DNA of 64,000 nt from Arthrobacter sp. ov118 (GCF_900116495.1 NZ_FPAY01000010.1:62001-126000); one strand, 5' to 3'. Numbered from the stretch's first letter, positions 1 through 10,033 are shown. The notes: a model not told the origin generated them from the letters alone. A program made the numbers and translations.

Positions 1-341
1 TGACCATCGCGGGGACCGACGGCGCCCTGCCGGGCACCGCGCCCGGGGCCGCCAAGGTCACTGCCCTGGCCGAGTACCCCGCTAAGGGCAGGGCCACGGC
101 TGGAGTGCGGGCACACCGCTTCCTCAAGGGCGAGGACACCTTGCTGCTCGGCTGGGCCGGCCACGGCCCGGCCAAGGCATCCTCCCTGGCCGGCGTGGCC
201 CGCTCACTCCCCGGCGAGCACGGCCGCCGTGACGGCTCGGGAATCCCGCTGTCGCAGGCCATCGACGCCATTGGCCCCAGCATGGCCTGGTCCGAGGAGC
301 CGGTCCTCGAGACGGAGCTGGAGGCGGGGACGGTCGCGTAG
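1..341 (+). CDS. parC: DNA topoisomerase IV subunit A, C-terminal fragment
   Basis: Only the last 112 or so codons are present; the gene starts before the window. The open frame runs from base 3 to the TAG at 339-341. The text (LPGTAPGAAKV, GRATAGVRAHRFLKGED, GEHGRRDGSGIPL, IDAIGPSM) matches my memory of the last beta-propeller repeats of actinobacterial ParC/GyrA-like subunits. These wrap DNA around the enzyme. The partner ParE-type subunit lies 15 kb away at 15074-17182 on the other strand, so the two subunits are not in one operon here. A strong hairpin follows at once. It could be GyrA, but the ending and the ParE in the same neighbourhood favour topoisomerase IV. Confidence 0.8.
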   Translation, partial: TIAGTDGALPGTAPGAAKVTALAEYPAKGRATAGVRAHRFLKGEDTLLLGWAGHGPAKASSLAGVARSLPGEHGRRDGSGIPLSQAIDAIGPSMAWSEEPVLETELEAGTVA

Positions 342-346
342 CCTGA

Positions 347-388
347 AGAGCCCGGTGGGGCCGCACTTTTGCGGCCCCACCGGGCTCT
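347..388 (+). terminator. Terminator hairpin after parC
   Basis: A perfect 19-bp inverted repeat (347-365 with 370-388) around a 4-base CTTT loop begins 6 bases after the parC stop codon. There is no U-rich tail, which is common in high-GC actinobacteria. It may also end transcripts arriving from the VOC gene on the other strand. Confidence 0.75.
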
Positions 389-510
389 GTACTCGATCCT
401 TGGTCTTGCCGGCTAAATCGCCTGGCTACGCGGTTGGCCCTCGCGTCAGAACTCCGGCCAGCTGTCGATGCTCCCGCAAGGATGATTCCTGCACTTCAGT
501 GGCGTAATAC

Positions 511-894
511 CTACGCCATGTGGTTGAGGCTCAGAATGTTGCCCTCCGTGTCCAGGAACCACGCTGCCGAACTCCCGTCCGGAGTCTTCGCAATGCCGTC
601 CTCGGTTTTCAAACCCGGGAAATCGTATTCCTCAAAGACGACTCCTTTGGCTCGGAGCTCCGAAACTGCGGCCGGCAGGTCATCAACCGACCAGCCGATC
701 TGCGTGTTCTTAGCGCTGCCCGCATTGGGCGTCTCATACAGGAGGAACCCGGTCCCGCCGCCGCACTTGTACTGCAGATTGTCCTGTGCATCCGGATTTT
801 CGGGTTCGAGTCCGAGTTTGTCGCGGTAGAAGGCACGCGCCCTGGCGATGTCCGCTGCCGGTAATACTGCGCCGACTTGCTGATCCTTGAGCAT
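511..894 (-). CDS. VOC (glyoxalase/bleomycin-resistance/dioxygenase) family protein
   Basis: 127-residue single VOC domain, opening MLKDQQVGAVLPAADIARA and containing RARAFYRDKLGLEP, the first beta-alpha-beta unit of the fold. It ends with the typical DTEGNILSL strand. I chose the ATG at 892-894 because GAAAGAGGA lies 7 bases upstream; a longer frame opens at 1032 but the extra 46 residues look non-coding. VOC proteins use paired modules and usually a metal, for reactions from glyoxalase to ring-cleavage, or to bind drugs. Nothing here identifies the substrate. It is isolated from its neighbours by a hairpin downstream and 270 bp upstream. Confidence 0.8.
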   Translation of the reverse strand: MLKDQQVGAVLPAADIARARAFYRDKLGLEPENPDAQDNLQYKCGGGTGFLLYETPNAGSAKNTQIGWSVDDLPAAVSELRAKGVVFEEYDFPGLKTEDGIAKTPDGSSAAWFLDTEGNILSLNHMA

Positions 895-1167
895 GGCTAT
901 CCTCTTTCCAGGCCCGCCCCCCGGAAGGAATTTTACTCCTCCGGGTGCACAGAGCGCCCCCTGAAACTGGAAGCACATCAGCGGTTCCTCCAGCGCCGCA
1001 ACCCCCTTCACAGCGCGTCGCGGAAGCGTCATACACGACGTCGCAGGCTGCTGTTCGCCGCTATGACGGGGTGTGGTGGCCGAATATCCTCATGAGGTGT
1101 TTCGGTCCATGGCATCCTGTGCCGTGCCCGGCCGCTGTCCCTGACACGGCGGCCGCCATAACCGCGG
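895..1167. other. Intergenic region, nothing recognised
   Basis: About 270 bp between the starting end of the VOC gene and the end of the HNH gene, both on the minus strand. I see no clear hairpin, repeat or further gene; it should hold the promoter of the VOC gene. Confidence 0.5.
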
Positions 1168-3108
1168 TCACGCGGCCCGGGGAAGTTGGGCGGGGTGGAA
1201 GTAGTGGTTGCGTCGTGGTCTTTGGCGGGGGTCGATGTGGGGCGGCGGGATGAACCACGGCACCCCGGAGCGGGACTGGATGCTCCAGCGTTCCTTATGG
1301 ATCAAATGATGGTGGTGGGAACACAGCAGTGCGCCGTTGTCGGTACCTGAGGTCCCGCCGCGGGACCAGTAGGTGATGTGGTGGGCCTCGCACCACGGGG
1401 CCGGGACGGTGCAGCCCGGGAAGGAACAGCCCCGGTCGCGGGCGATGAGGGCTTTGCGCTGGTGGGGCGGGAAGATTCTGGAGGCCCGGCCGATGTCCAG
1501 GATCCGTCCTTCGGTGCCGAGGAGGACGGGGATGATGTCGGCGTCGCAGGCGATTTTGCGGACGGTTCCGGCGGTGACGGGACCGGTGAACAGCAGCGAG
1601 CCGGTCTGCTCGGGTGCCCGGCCGGCCGGTCCCGGAACGCCGGCGGGCCAGGGAACGCCGGCGGCAGATGCTGAGGGCGCTGCGGTGTCGCAGGTGGTGC
1701 CGTCAGTACCGGCCCCGAGGCGGCTGAGCAGGTCGCGGTAGTCGATGGTGACCATGACCTGGGGGCGGAGCCCGCCGGAGGCCGGGACGGCGCCGGCGGC
1801 GAGGGCGGCCTTGCAGCCACCGACCAGGCCGTCGAGCATTTTCTGCGCCCGGGTACGCAGGTCCAGGCCCTCCGCGCCGGGATCCTCCTCCGGCACGGGC
1901 TGGTATGCCACGGCGGGGGCGGCAGCCGCGGCGGGCTGATCCGCCAGGACCAGCTCATCCTCCGTGGCGGCGGCGGTTCCCGCGGCGGCCGACACACCGG
2001 CAGCGTGGGAAGCGCAGGCGCTCACACTGCCGGCACCGGTCACCCAGCCTTCGCTGGCGGGGCTTGTCTTCCAGCCCTGGCCGGCGGGGCACGCATCAAC
2101 GTTCCAGCCCCCGCCGGCGGCGGGCACGTCGGTGTCCGGGGTGTTGGTGTCCGGGGTGGGGATTCTGGGGTTGGCGGCGGTGTTCATCACGGTCAGGAGG
2201 TGTTCGAACTGTTCGGTGGTCGCGAAGATCTCGAGGCGGTGCAGGCCGTGGCGCCGGCCGCGGAGGAAGGCGCCCTGGCGCTGGCGCAACAGCTCCTCGG
2301 AGGGCTCAGCACCGTCCTGGTCCAGCGCGTCGGTCCAGCTCCGGGCGACCCGAACCAGGAAATCGGCGTCGTTCTCGGCGGCCGTGCGGGTCAGGGCGTG
2401 CTCCATCCGGGCCGCGGTCCCGGCGTCGGCGACGTGGCTGACCCGGACCAGCGCGTCCGTGATGATCGACGCAGCCCGGGAGGCGATCTCCCCGGCCGCG
2501 ACGGCGGCGGCGAGCTCTTCGTGCACGGGCGGTTCCCGCCGTCCGGCCAGGCCCGGGCGCGGCAGCACGCGCCCGGCCAGGGTGAGCCTGCGCCGGGCCT
2601 CCGGAGCGCCAATCCGCAACCTGGCCCGCAGGAACTCCACGGTGTTCCGGTACCCGTCATCGGCCGCCGCCACATCCGCCGCGTCCGGGGAAGCAACACC
2701 ACCGCCGGTCCCGGAACCCGCAACGCCGGCAATCCCGGCCTCAGGCGCGGCGGCGTCCTCGCGCCAGCCCGTAGTCCAGCCCGTAGTCCAGCCCGTCGTC
2801 CCCGAGGCGCCGGCAGCTGCGGCAGCTGCGGCCTGTTTCCTGGCCCGGTCCACAGCCGACGCCGCGACCAACTGCCCATACTCCACCGTGCGGGAGAGCT
2901 CCTCGATCTGTCCGGCGAACTCCGCCGCCGCCCTAAAACCCCACGAACCGGCATCCGCCGCAGCCGCCGAAACCGCATCCCGCAGCACGGCCAGGGCGTG
3001 ATCCGCACCGGAGAACCGGGCGGGATCGGCGCCGCGGTCTGCCCCGCGGCCCGCGCCCTGCCCGTCGTCCCCGAACGGAATGAAATCCCTGGCGGCTTCC
3101 ATAGACAC
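1168..3108 (-). CDS. DUF222 / HNH endonuclease (13E12-type) protein
   Basis: 646 residues. The N-terminal two thirds is an Ala-rich helical DUF222 region (EFLRARLRIGAPEARRRLTLAGRV); the C-terminal part is an HNH nuclease: ARDRGCSFPGCTVPAPWCE, then AHHITYWSRGGTSGTDNGALLC and HHHHLIHKERW. The Cys pairs and His/Asn/His residues form the beta-beta-alpha metal site. Such proteins are multicopy in Arthrobacter and mycobacteria and their role is unknown. Starts are a GTG at 3106-3108 or an ATG two codons in (3100-3102), with GAAAG just upstream. Internal repeats include three TTGW units near residue 106 and Gly/Ala/Pro-rich stretches around residues 330-400, absent from the conserved core. Possible homing-like or phage-derived origin, but no direct sign of transfer. 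Confidence 0.9.
   Translation of the reverse strand: MSMEAARDFIPFGDDGQGAGRGADRGADPARFSGADHALAVLRDAVSAAAADAGSWGFRAAAEFAGQIEELSRTVEYGQLVAASAVDRARKQAAAAAAAGASGTTGWTTGWTTGWREDAAAPEAGIAGVAGSGTGGGVASPDAADVAAADDGYRNTVEFLRARLRIGAPEARRRLTLAGRVLPRPGLAGRREPPVHEELAAAVAAGEIASRAASIITDALVRVSHVADAGTAARMEHALTRTAAENDADFLVRVARSWTDALDQDGAEPSEELLRQRQGAFLRGRRHGLHRLEIFATTEQFEHLLTVMNTAANPRIPTPDTNTPDTDVPAAGGGWNVDACPAGQGWKTSPASEGWVTGAGSVSACASHAAGVSAAAGTAAATEDELVLADQPAAAAAPAVAYQPVPEEDPGAEGLDLRTRAQKMLDGLVGGCKAALAAGAVPASGGLRPQVMVTIDYRDLLSRLGAGTDGTTCDTAAPSASAAGVPWPAGVPGPAGRAPEQTGSLLFTGPVTAGTVRKIACDADIIPVLLGTEGRILDIGRASRIFPPHQRKALIARDRGCSFPGCTVPAPWCEAHHITYWSRGGTSGTDNGALLCSHHHHLIHKERWSIQSRSGVPWFIPPPHIDPRQRPRRNHYFHPAQLPRAA
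2765..2800 (-). repeat. 12-bp tandem repeat inside the HNH gene
   Basis: Three copies of a 12-bp unit (2765-2776, 2777-2788, 2789-2800; the last differs by one base) encode three successive TTGW tetrapeptides. The length keeps the frame, so copy number could vary between strains without breaking the gene. Confidence 0.8.
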
Positions 3109-3199
3109 AGTCTTTCAAAGGGGTGCGACTTTTTAAGCGGAAACCACGGCGCGGCTCCCGGGTCCGGGCCCCGATCGTTCGTCAGACCTTCCCGGTGGG

Positions 3200-3363
3200 T
3201 GCACTTCCCGCCGGCTGCACTTCCCGGCGGGGGGCGACCCGATCGTGAGCACTTCCCGGCGGTGCACCTCCCCGGTGCCTGCACCGCCCCAAGCGTCAGC
3301 ACTTCACGCCGGCTGCACTTCCCGGCGAGTGCACCGCCCCACCGGCTGCACCCCCGCCGGGTG
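3200..3363. repeat. Degenerate ~16-bp TGCACTTCCCGGCG repeat cluster
   Basis: In the 370-bp gap upstream of the HNH gene the motif TGCACTTCCCGCCGGC occurs at 3200, and near-copies begin at 3216, 3247 (GAGCACTTCCCGGCGG), 3263, 3280, 3298, 3314, 3330 and 3346. Many neighbours are exactly 16 bp apart. The array is GC-rich, degenerate and non-coding. Function unknown; it could be a decayed minisatellite or a multi-site protein target. Confidence 0.65.
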
Positions 3364-3432
3364 CGGCCCCCGCGAGGCTGCGAGGACCAAGACGCTACAA
3401 AGATAGAAATTCCACAAGAGGCGCGATGCCTG

Positions 3433-3468
3433 GCGCGACAAGTACAAATAGCGCGACAAATACAAATA
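3433..3468. repeat. Two 18-bp direct repeats over the DinB promoter
   Basis: GCGCGACAAGTACAAATA (3433-3450) is followed directly by GCGCGACAAATACAAATA (3451-3468), 17 of 18 bases identical. The second copy ends on the predicted -10 of the DinB gene (3467-3472), so the pair spans roughly -46 to -11. That is where an operator or activator site would sit, but no regulator is identified. Confidence 0.6.
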
Positions 3469-3472
3469 GACT
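3467..3472 (+). promoter_or_regulatory. Predicted -10 of a leaderless DinB transcript
   Basis: TAGACT ends exactly 6 bases before the ATG at 3479 and no Shine-Dalgarno precedes the start, so transcription should begin at or next to the start codon. Confidence 0.55.
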
Positions 3473-3478
3473 GCTGGC

Positions 3479-3997
3479 ATGCCTATCACCCCGGATACCA
3501 AGGACTGGACTTGGGTCCTGTCACGGCCTTGCCCTGAATGCGGTTTCGACGCCTCCCTGGTGACTCCAGCGACTGTGCCCGGGACCGTCACCAGCATGCT
3601 CCCGCGATGGCGTGCTGCCCTCCGCCGGTCGGACGCGGCCGAACGGCCAGATGACTCCACGTGGTCCGTCCTCGAGTACAGCTGCCACGTTCGTGACGTC
3701 TTCACGCTTTTCGACCACCGTCTGTCGCTCATGCTGGCCGAGGACGACGCACAGTTCGATGACTGGGACCAGGACCAGACGGCAATCGAACAGGACTACG
3801 CCAGCGCCGATCCGGCTGAGGTCGCCGTCGAGCTGACCGCCGAAGGCGAGCAAATTGCAGCGTCGTTCGCCCGCGTGACGGAGGAAGACTGGGACCGGAA
3901 GGGGACCCGCAGCAACGGCTCGGTGTTTACCGTCCAGACCTTTGCGCAGTACTTCCTGCACGACGTCGTCCATCACCTGCACGACGTCGACGGCTAG
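3479..3997 (+). CDS. DinB-family (mycothiol-transferase-like) protein
   Basis: 172-residue four-helix-bundle protein. Histidines in EYSCHVRDVF and in the last helix (FLHDVVHHLHDV) occupy the places of the DinB/YfiT metal triad. Actinobacterial members often act as mycothiol-dependent S-transferases or detoxification enzymes; the substrate here is unknown. CPEC near the N-terminus (residues 18-21) is part of the usual opening of this subfamily (PCPECGFDAS). The start is supported by a -10 hexamer 6 bases upstream, predicting a leaderless message. It is a single gene, convergent with the acetyltransferase that follows. Confidence 0.8.
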   Translation: MPITPDTKDWTWVLSRPCPECGFDASLVTPATVPGTVTSMLPRWRAALRRSDAAERPDDSTWSVLEYSCHVRDVFTLFDHRLSLMLAEDDAQFDDWDQDQTAIEQDYASADPAEVAVELTAEGEQIAASFARVTEEDWDRKGTRSNGSVFTVQTFAQYFLHDVVHHLHDVDG

Positions 3998-4051
3998 CCC
4001 CGCAGCCACCACCGAACTCAACACCGCAGCCACCACCGCGGTTCACAACCG

Positions 4052-5116
4052 CTAGCCCGCCGCGGGCTGGAGCTCCTTGTCCCAAGCCATGCTTCGGTTG
4101 ACCGCCACGTAGCCCATCTTGATGTAGAGCGCGAGGGCTCCAGTCGGGTTCTCCGAGTCGACGTCCAGGGAGGCCACCTCCATTCCTGCCGCGGCGAACC
4201 GGCGCATGGCATCGGCGAGGAGCGCCTGCGCGATGCCCCGGCCGCGGAACTCCCGCCGCACCCCAAGCAGCTCCGTGTACCCCTCGCGGAATCCGCGGGT
4301 CACGGCGGCCTCGGCATCGTGGGTGGCCAGCTGATAGCCGGCTACGGTTCCAGTGGAACGTTCAAGCACGACGGCGCTGAGGTCCGGCCGGGCCTGCGGA
4401 TCATTAACAACAAAGCCCCATGCTTCCTCGTCCCGAGGCTCGCTCCCCCAGTGGTCGCGGAACGCAGCGTTGTGCGCCAGCCGCACGGGCTCATGCAGCG
4501 CCGGCCCGAACGTCACGAGCTCCAGCCCCGGGCCCAGGACGGCATCCGGGAACTCCTGATTCAGCGGACGGTGCATCTCGTTGTAGTAGCGGACAATGCC
4601 GTAGCCGGCCGCGGCGAACAAGGCCGCCTGGTGCTGCTGTTGCTGCTCCATGTAGAGCCGCAGCCTGGGGCGCTGCGGGGTCGCCGCCCCGGCCGCGCCG
4701 ACCGAACCAGCCTCCCGCACGTCCGAGGCCACCGCTCCGTCCTCGGCGAAACGCTCCCTGGTTCGCTGCTCGAGCCAGCCCAGCAGTCCGGTGCCGATCC
4801 CGCTCCCCTGCCACTCGGGATCGACGCAGCAAAAGCCGATGGCCTTGTCGCCGTCGCGGTTCTTCATAATCCGTCCGTACGCCCGCGCAACGCCTTCCGG
4901 ATCAAAACCGAGGATGGTGTTGGCCACCGCGGGGTTGTTCTTCGAGTCGAGGATTTGTTCCAGATCCTCCCGGCGCTCAAACCAGACGGGCTGCTCGACG
5001 GCGGCGGTCCTGGCGATCAGCTTGGCCCACCCATCGAGGTCGCAGTGCTCCGCCGGCCGCCAGACCAGTCTGGGATCGAGCGCCGGCCGGGGCCGGGGCT
5101 CGCCGTTTCCGTTCAT
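4052..5116 (-). CDS. Tandem GNAT acetyltransferase (MshD-like architecture)
   Basis: 354 residues with two GNAT folds. The first acetyl-CoA loop is CCVDPEWQGSGIGTGLLGWL (about residues 96-115); the second is GVRREFRGRGIAQALLADAM (about 281-300), followed by LDVDSENPTGALALYIKMGY, the standard beta5-alpha4 ending. This resembles mycothiol synthase MshD, but I do not see enough to claim that activity; generic peptide or amine N-acetylation is equally possible. TAGCCT lies exactly 6 bases before the ATG (5114-5116) and there is no Shine-Dalgarno, so a leaderless start is likely. It ends before cydDC begins its own transcription unit and is convergent with DinB. Confidence 0.85.
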   Translation of the reverse strand: MNGNGEPRPRPALDPRLVWRPAEHCDLDGWAKLIARTAAVEQPVWFERREDLEQILDSKNNPAVANTILGFDPEGVARAYGRIMKNRDGDKAIGFCCVDPEWQGSGIGTGLLGWLEQRTRERFAEDGAVASDVREAGSVGAAGAATPQRPRLRLYMEQQQQHQAALFAAAGYGIVRYYNEMHRPLNQEFPDAVLGPGLELVTFGPALHEPVRLAHNAAFRDHWGSEPRDEEAWGFVVNDPQARPDLSAVVLERSTGTVAGYQLATHDAEAAVTRGFREGYTELLGVRREFRGRGIAQALLADAMRRFAAAGMEVASLDVDSENPTGALALYIKMGYVAVNRSMAWDKELQPAAG

Positions 5117-5122
5117 CGCAAC

Positions 5123-5128
5123 AGGCTA
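5123..5128 (-). promoter_or_regulatory. Predicted -10 of the leaderless GNAT transcript
   Basis: On the minus strand TAGCCT is followed by 6 bases and then the ATG at 5116. The hexamer lies between this gene and the end of cydDC. Confidence 0.5.
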
Positions 5129-5137
5129 ACCGGCGGG

Positions 5138-8100
5138 CTACCCCCGCGCCAGCACTCTCGCCGCGGCCGCGCCCACGCCTGCGGCAGCCGCGGCGTCGAG
5201 ATCCAGGCGGGTATCGGCAACGTCGATGTCGTCCGGATTGTGCGTCACGAGGACCACGGTCCGGTCCCGGAGCCCGTCCCGCAGTTCGGCCAGCATGAGC
5301 CTGCCGGACTCGGCATCGAGGTGCGCCGTCGGTTCATCGAGCAGGATCACATCGGCCCCGGTCATGAGCGTTCGCGCGACGGCCAAACGCTGGCGCTCCC
5401 CACCGCTGAGGAAGGCACCGCCAGGACCGATCCGGGTGTCCAGTCCGTTCTCGAGCCGGGCCATCACGGGACCGAGCCCGACGGCGTCGAGCACCGCGCG
5501 GATTTGCTCCTCGTCTCCGGCCGGGCTGACGGCCCCGCTTGCCGCTGGCCCCGCGTCGCCGGACACCTGCGAAACACCATCCGCGGTGGCGCCGCCGCGC
5601 TCCGGCCGCGCCAGTAGGAGGTTGCCGCGGATCGTGGAGTCGAACAAATGCGCTTCCTGCGGGCACCACGCGGCGCGGCCACTCAGGAACAGCTGGCCGC
5701 TGGCCGGCGGCAGGAACCCCAAAATTGCGGCCAGCAGGGTCGACTTGCCGGACCCGGAGGCGCCGGTGACGGCTAGCCACCGCTCCGGGCCGGCCGCAGC
5801 CGTGAGCCCGGCAAAGACGTTGCCGCCACCAGGCCATGCAACTGCAAGATCGACAAATTCGATCCCGGGCCCGCCCCCGGGAAGTGCCGCTACGGGCACC
5901 AGGCCGTCAGTAGCACTGTCGCCTTCCCCGTCGCGATCCGCCCCGGGATCCAGGACCCCGGCTTCACTGATGCGCCGCAGCACCGCGCGCAGCGCCGGGT
6001 ACTGCCGCACCGCCGTCGTGATAGATGCGTAGGGGTCCACGAGTGCAAGCTGCACGAGCACGACGACGGCGACCGTCGCCGGTTCGACCGCTCCGCTAAG
6101 GGCCAGCGGGGCAGCCAGAACGGCGCTGACGAGCGCTGCACCGGCGCAGGCCAGGACGGTCAGGGACTGGCCGAGCCCTTCCGCCCACGCCGAGCGCTGG
6201 GAGGCTGCGGTAGCGGACCGGTCGGCCCGACTGATCGCGCCCAGCACCGGGGCGGTGACGCCATTCGCGTGGAGTTCCGCCCTCGCGTCCAGGGCGGCGG
6301 CGACGTCCCGAAGCACACCGGAACGCAGCCGCTGTTCGGTGCCGGCGGACATTCGGTCGGCGGCCAATGCTAGTGCAGGGGCCACGACAATGCTCAGCAG
6401 CGCCGCCGCGGCTACGGCGGGGAGCGCTGCGGGGAGCAACAACCCGATCCCGACAACTGAAGCAAAGGCGACAGCAACGGCGGTTATCGGCGGCAGCACG
6501 ACCCGGGGCAGCAGTTCCCGGACGGTGTCGACATCATCCACCACCGCGCCGAGGACGTTGCCGCCCTGCAGGAGCCGGCGCAGGGAAAGGGCACGGCGGC
6601 TCAGCGATTCCCAAAGCCGGCCCCGAAGCCGGGTCAGGGCCACGAACACGGCGTCGTGCAACAGTAGCCGCTCAGCGTAACGCAGGGCTGCCCGGCCCAC
6701 TCCGAAGAACCGCACGCCCACAATCGCCGTGAGCAGGTACAGGATGGGCGGCTGTTCGCTCGCGCGGATGATCAGCCAGCCGGAGAGGCCGGCCAAGGCA
6801 ACGGCAAACAGGGCCGCCAGGATGCCCACGGCTCCGGCGGCCGCAAAACGGCCCGCCACCGGGGCCAGGAGGCGGCGCAGTTGGGCCACAACCGGGCCGG
6901 CGGGAGCGGTGGGCTGAGTGCCAGGCAAGGATCCGGCACGCGCCATTGCCCGGGCCGTCGCCGTGGCCGCCCCATCGCTCCGTTCGGCGTCCGGGGAGAG
7001 TGCCGCAATCGGAGTCCGGGCCGCATCCGGCGACGGGGCGGTGACGGCGCCCGGGGCCGATTCCGCGGCGAGAACGGTCGACGGCGGCCGGATCGCCGCA
7101 TCATGCCTGTCCGCTTTCGCCGCGGGCCCGAACGTGATCTTGCCGCGCTCCGGATGCTCTATCCCCTGCTGCCCGACTCCGCGCGTAGTGACCGCCACGA
7201 CGTGGTCGGCCAACTCCCGCGTCTGCCGGTCGTGCGCGACAAGCAGCACGGTGACCTTTCCGCGGAGCCCGGCGAGAGCCCGGTTGACCACAGAGGCCGA
7301 GGCCCGGCCCAGATGCGCGGTCGGCTCATCCAGCAGCAGGACGCTCGCACCGGACTCGATGCGCGCCAGCCCTCGCGCCAGAGCCACCCGCCGCAGCTCC
7401 CCCGGGCTCAGCTCGGCCGGATGCTTGGCGGCCAGATGCTCAGCTGCCACGGCCGTGAGGCTCCGCAGGGCAGCCGCATCGCTTGCGGAACCGGCAGGGC
7501 CCGTGCCAGCCGCACGGCTGCCCACGGCCCCAGCGCCGGCCGGGGTGCCGCCGCTGACATCCGCACCAGCATCAACGTCTGCATCAGTAGCAACTCCGGC
7601 GTCCGGCCCGTAGGCGGGCACGCCGAGATAGAGGCGGATCTCGTCCAGCACCGTCGACGCGACCATGACCGGGTGCTGCGGCACCCAGGCGACATCCGCC
7701 GTCGTGAATCCGCCGACGTTTCCGGAAACAACCGTTCCGGTGCCCGTTCCAACCGTCCCCGCGAGGACCCCGAGGACGGTGCTCTTGCCGGCACCGCTGG
7801 GCCCGTCAAGGGCCGTGATCCGGCCGGGGGCCGCCGTGAAGCTCAGCGGTCCTACGGCGGCGTCCGTGCGTCCGCCAAAGCGGACCGTGAGCCCCTCCAC
7901 AGTGACGGCGGGCAGGCCATCTTCAATACCGGCGACGGCGGCGGCGGTGGCCCCGGCGGCCGGCGCTGGGATCAGGGGCGTGGCTCCCGGATCCGCGAGG
8001 ACCGAAGTGGTTTCGGCGAGCGCGGCCCGGCCGTCGTCGCTCGCGTGGTGTGCGGTGCCAAGCTCCCGGAGCGGCAGGTAGCAGTCTGGGGCCAGGATCA

Positions 8101-8914
8101 GTGCCAGCAACCCCGCCTCGAGGGCCATGTCGCCGTGCACCAGGCGGACACCGATGAACACGGCGACCACCGCCACGGAAATCGTCGCGATAAGTTCCAG
8201 GGCCAGGGCGGAAAGGAACGCCGTCCGCAAGGTCCCCATGGTCCGGGAACGATACTCTTCGGACATGTCCTCCAGTGCCTTGCGCTGGGCAGCGGCCCTG
8301 CCCAGGCCCACCAGGACGGGCAGGCCCTTGGCGAGCTCCAGCATGTGGCCGGACAGCCGCGCCAGCGCTGACTGGGCTTCCCGGACCCGGTCCTCGGTAT
8401 ACCGGCCGATCATCACCATGAACAGCGGCACCAGCGGCACAGTCAGCACGATCACCACCGCACTGATCCAGTCCGCGAACAAGATGCGTGCCCCCAGCAG
8501 CAGCGGGATGGCCGCGCAGTTCACCAGCGCGGGCAGGAACTGGGTGTAGTAGTTGTCCAGCGCGTCCAGTCCCCGCGTGGCGAGGATGGCAAGGCCGCCG
8601 TCCGTCGGTCCGGCGGCCCGCGTTCCGGTTCTCAGGGCCTGCGCCAGCAGCTGCGAGCGCAGCTCCTCCTTCACCCCGAGGGCGGCCCGGCGGGAAACCA
8701 CCGCTTGCGCCCAGACGGTCAGTGAGCGCAGCACGGCCCCGGCAGCGCCCAGGACAAGCTGGTCCCCCCACGCAGGGTCATGGGCCGTGAGGCCGGCGAG
8801 CATCGAAGCGACGGCCTGGCCCATCAGCACGAGGGACAGCGCCTTCAGGGCCGCCAACAGGCCCAGCAGGTAGAGGGCGGAACGGGTTGCTGGTCCGGCG
8901 GGGAACGCTCTCAT
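5138..8914 (-). CDS. cydDC: Fused CydD-CydC ABC exporter for cytochrome bd assembly
   Basis: 1258 residues joining what is two proteins in E. coli. CydD half: membrane domain 1-300, Walker A GPSGAGKST near 371, signature LSPGE at 502-506, Walker B VLLLDE at 525-530, H-loop His561. An Ala/Pro-rich linker follows (about 585-670). CydC half: membrane domain about 675-980, Walker A GASGSGKST near 1051, signature LSGGE at 1169-1173, Walker B VILLDE at 1189-1194, H-loop His1225. CydDC exports thiol reductants (glutathione or cysteine in E. coli; presumably mycothiol or cysteine here) and is needed for mature cytochrome bd. The ATG lies 7 bases after the cydB stop, so it is the third gene of the cydA-cydB-cydDC operon. 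Low-complexity Ala/Gly/Asp inserts sit between Q-loop and signature in both nucleotide-binding domains. Confidence 0.95.
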   Translation of the reverse strand: MRAFPAGPATRSALYLLGLLAALKALSLVLMGQAVASMLAGLTAHDPAWGDQLVLGAAGAVLRSLTVWAQAVVSRRAALGVKEELRSQLLAQALRTGTRAAGPTDGGLAILATRGLDALDNYYTQFLPALVNCAAIPLLLGARILFADWISAVVIVLTVPLVPLFMVMIGRYTEDRVREAQSALARLSGHMLELAKGLPVLVGLGRAAAQRKALEDMSEEYRSRTMGTLRTAFLSALALELIATISVAVVAVFIGVRLVHGDMALEAGLLALILAPDCYLPLRELGTAHHASDDGRAALAETTSVLADPGATPLIPAPAAGATAAAVAGIEDGLPAVTVEGLTVRFGGRTDAAVGPLSFTAAPGRITALDGPSGAGKSTVLGVLAGTVGTGTGTVVSGNVGGFTTADVAWVPQHPVMVASTVLDEIRLYLGVPAYGPDAGVATDADVDAGADVSGGTPAGAGAVGSRAAGTGPAGSASDAAALRSLTAVAAEHLAAKHPAELSPGELRRVALARGLARIESGASVLLLDEPTAHLGRASASVVNRALAGLRGKVTVLLVAHDRQTRELADHVVAVTTRGVGQQGIEHPERGKITFGPAAKADRHDAAIRPPSTVLAAESAPGAVTAPSPDAARTPIAALSPDAERSDGAATATARAMARAGSLPGTQPTAPAGPVVAQLRRLLAPVAGRFAAAGAVGILAALFAVALAGLSGWLIIRASEQPPILYLLTAIVGVRFFGVGRAALRYAERLLLHDAVFVALTRLRGRLWESLSRRALSLRRLLQGGNVLGAVVDDVDTVRELLPRVVLPPITAVAVAFASVVGIGLLLPAALPAVAAAALLSIVVAPALALAADRMSAGTEQRLRSGVLRDVAAALDARAELHANGVTAPVLGAISRADRSATAASQRSAWAEGLGQSLTVLACAGAALVSAVLAAPLALSGAVEPATVAVVVLVQLALVDPYASITTAVRQYPALRAVLRRISEAGVLDPGADRDGEGDSATDGLVPVAALPGGGPGIEFVDLAVAWPGGGNVFAGLTAAAGPERWLAVTGASGSGKSTLLAAILGFLPPASGQLFLSGRAAWCPQEAHLFDSTIRGNLLLARPERGGATADGVSQVSGDAGPAASGAVSPAGDEEQIRAVLDAVGLGPVMARLENGLDTRIGPGGAFLSGGERQRLAVARTLMTGADVILLDEPTAHLDAESGRLMLAELRDGLRDRTVVLVTHNPDDIDVADTRLDLDAAAAAGVGAAAARVLARG

Positions 8915-8921
8915 GAGGCAG

Positions 8922-9971
<1,050 letters not shown>

Positions 9972-10033
9972 GCTGAGAATCCTCTGTGCTTCTTCGTGGG
10001 TGGTTGCTGTTCGGGTGAGTGCTGGCGGGGCGC

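Noticed and set aside
4319..8371. Long open frames on the strand opposite to cydDC and the GNAT gene
   Set aside because: They are shadows of high-GC coding sequence, rich in Arg/Pro/Gly with no family signature.
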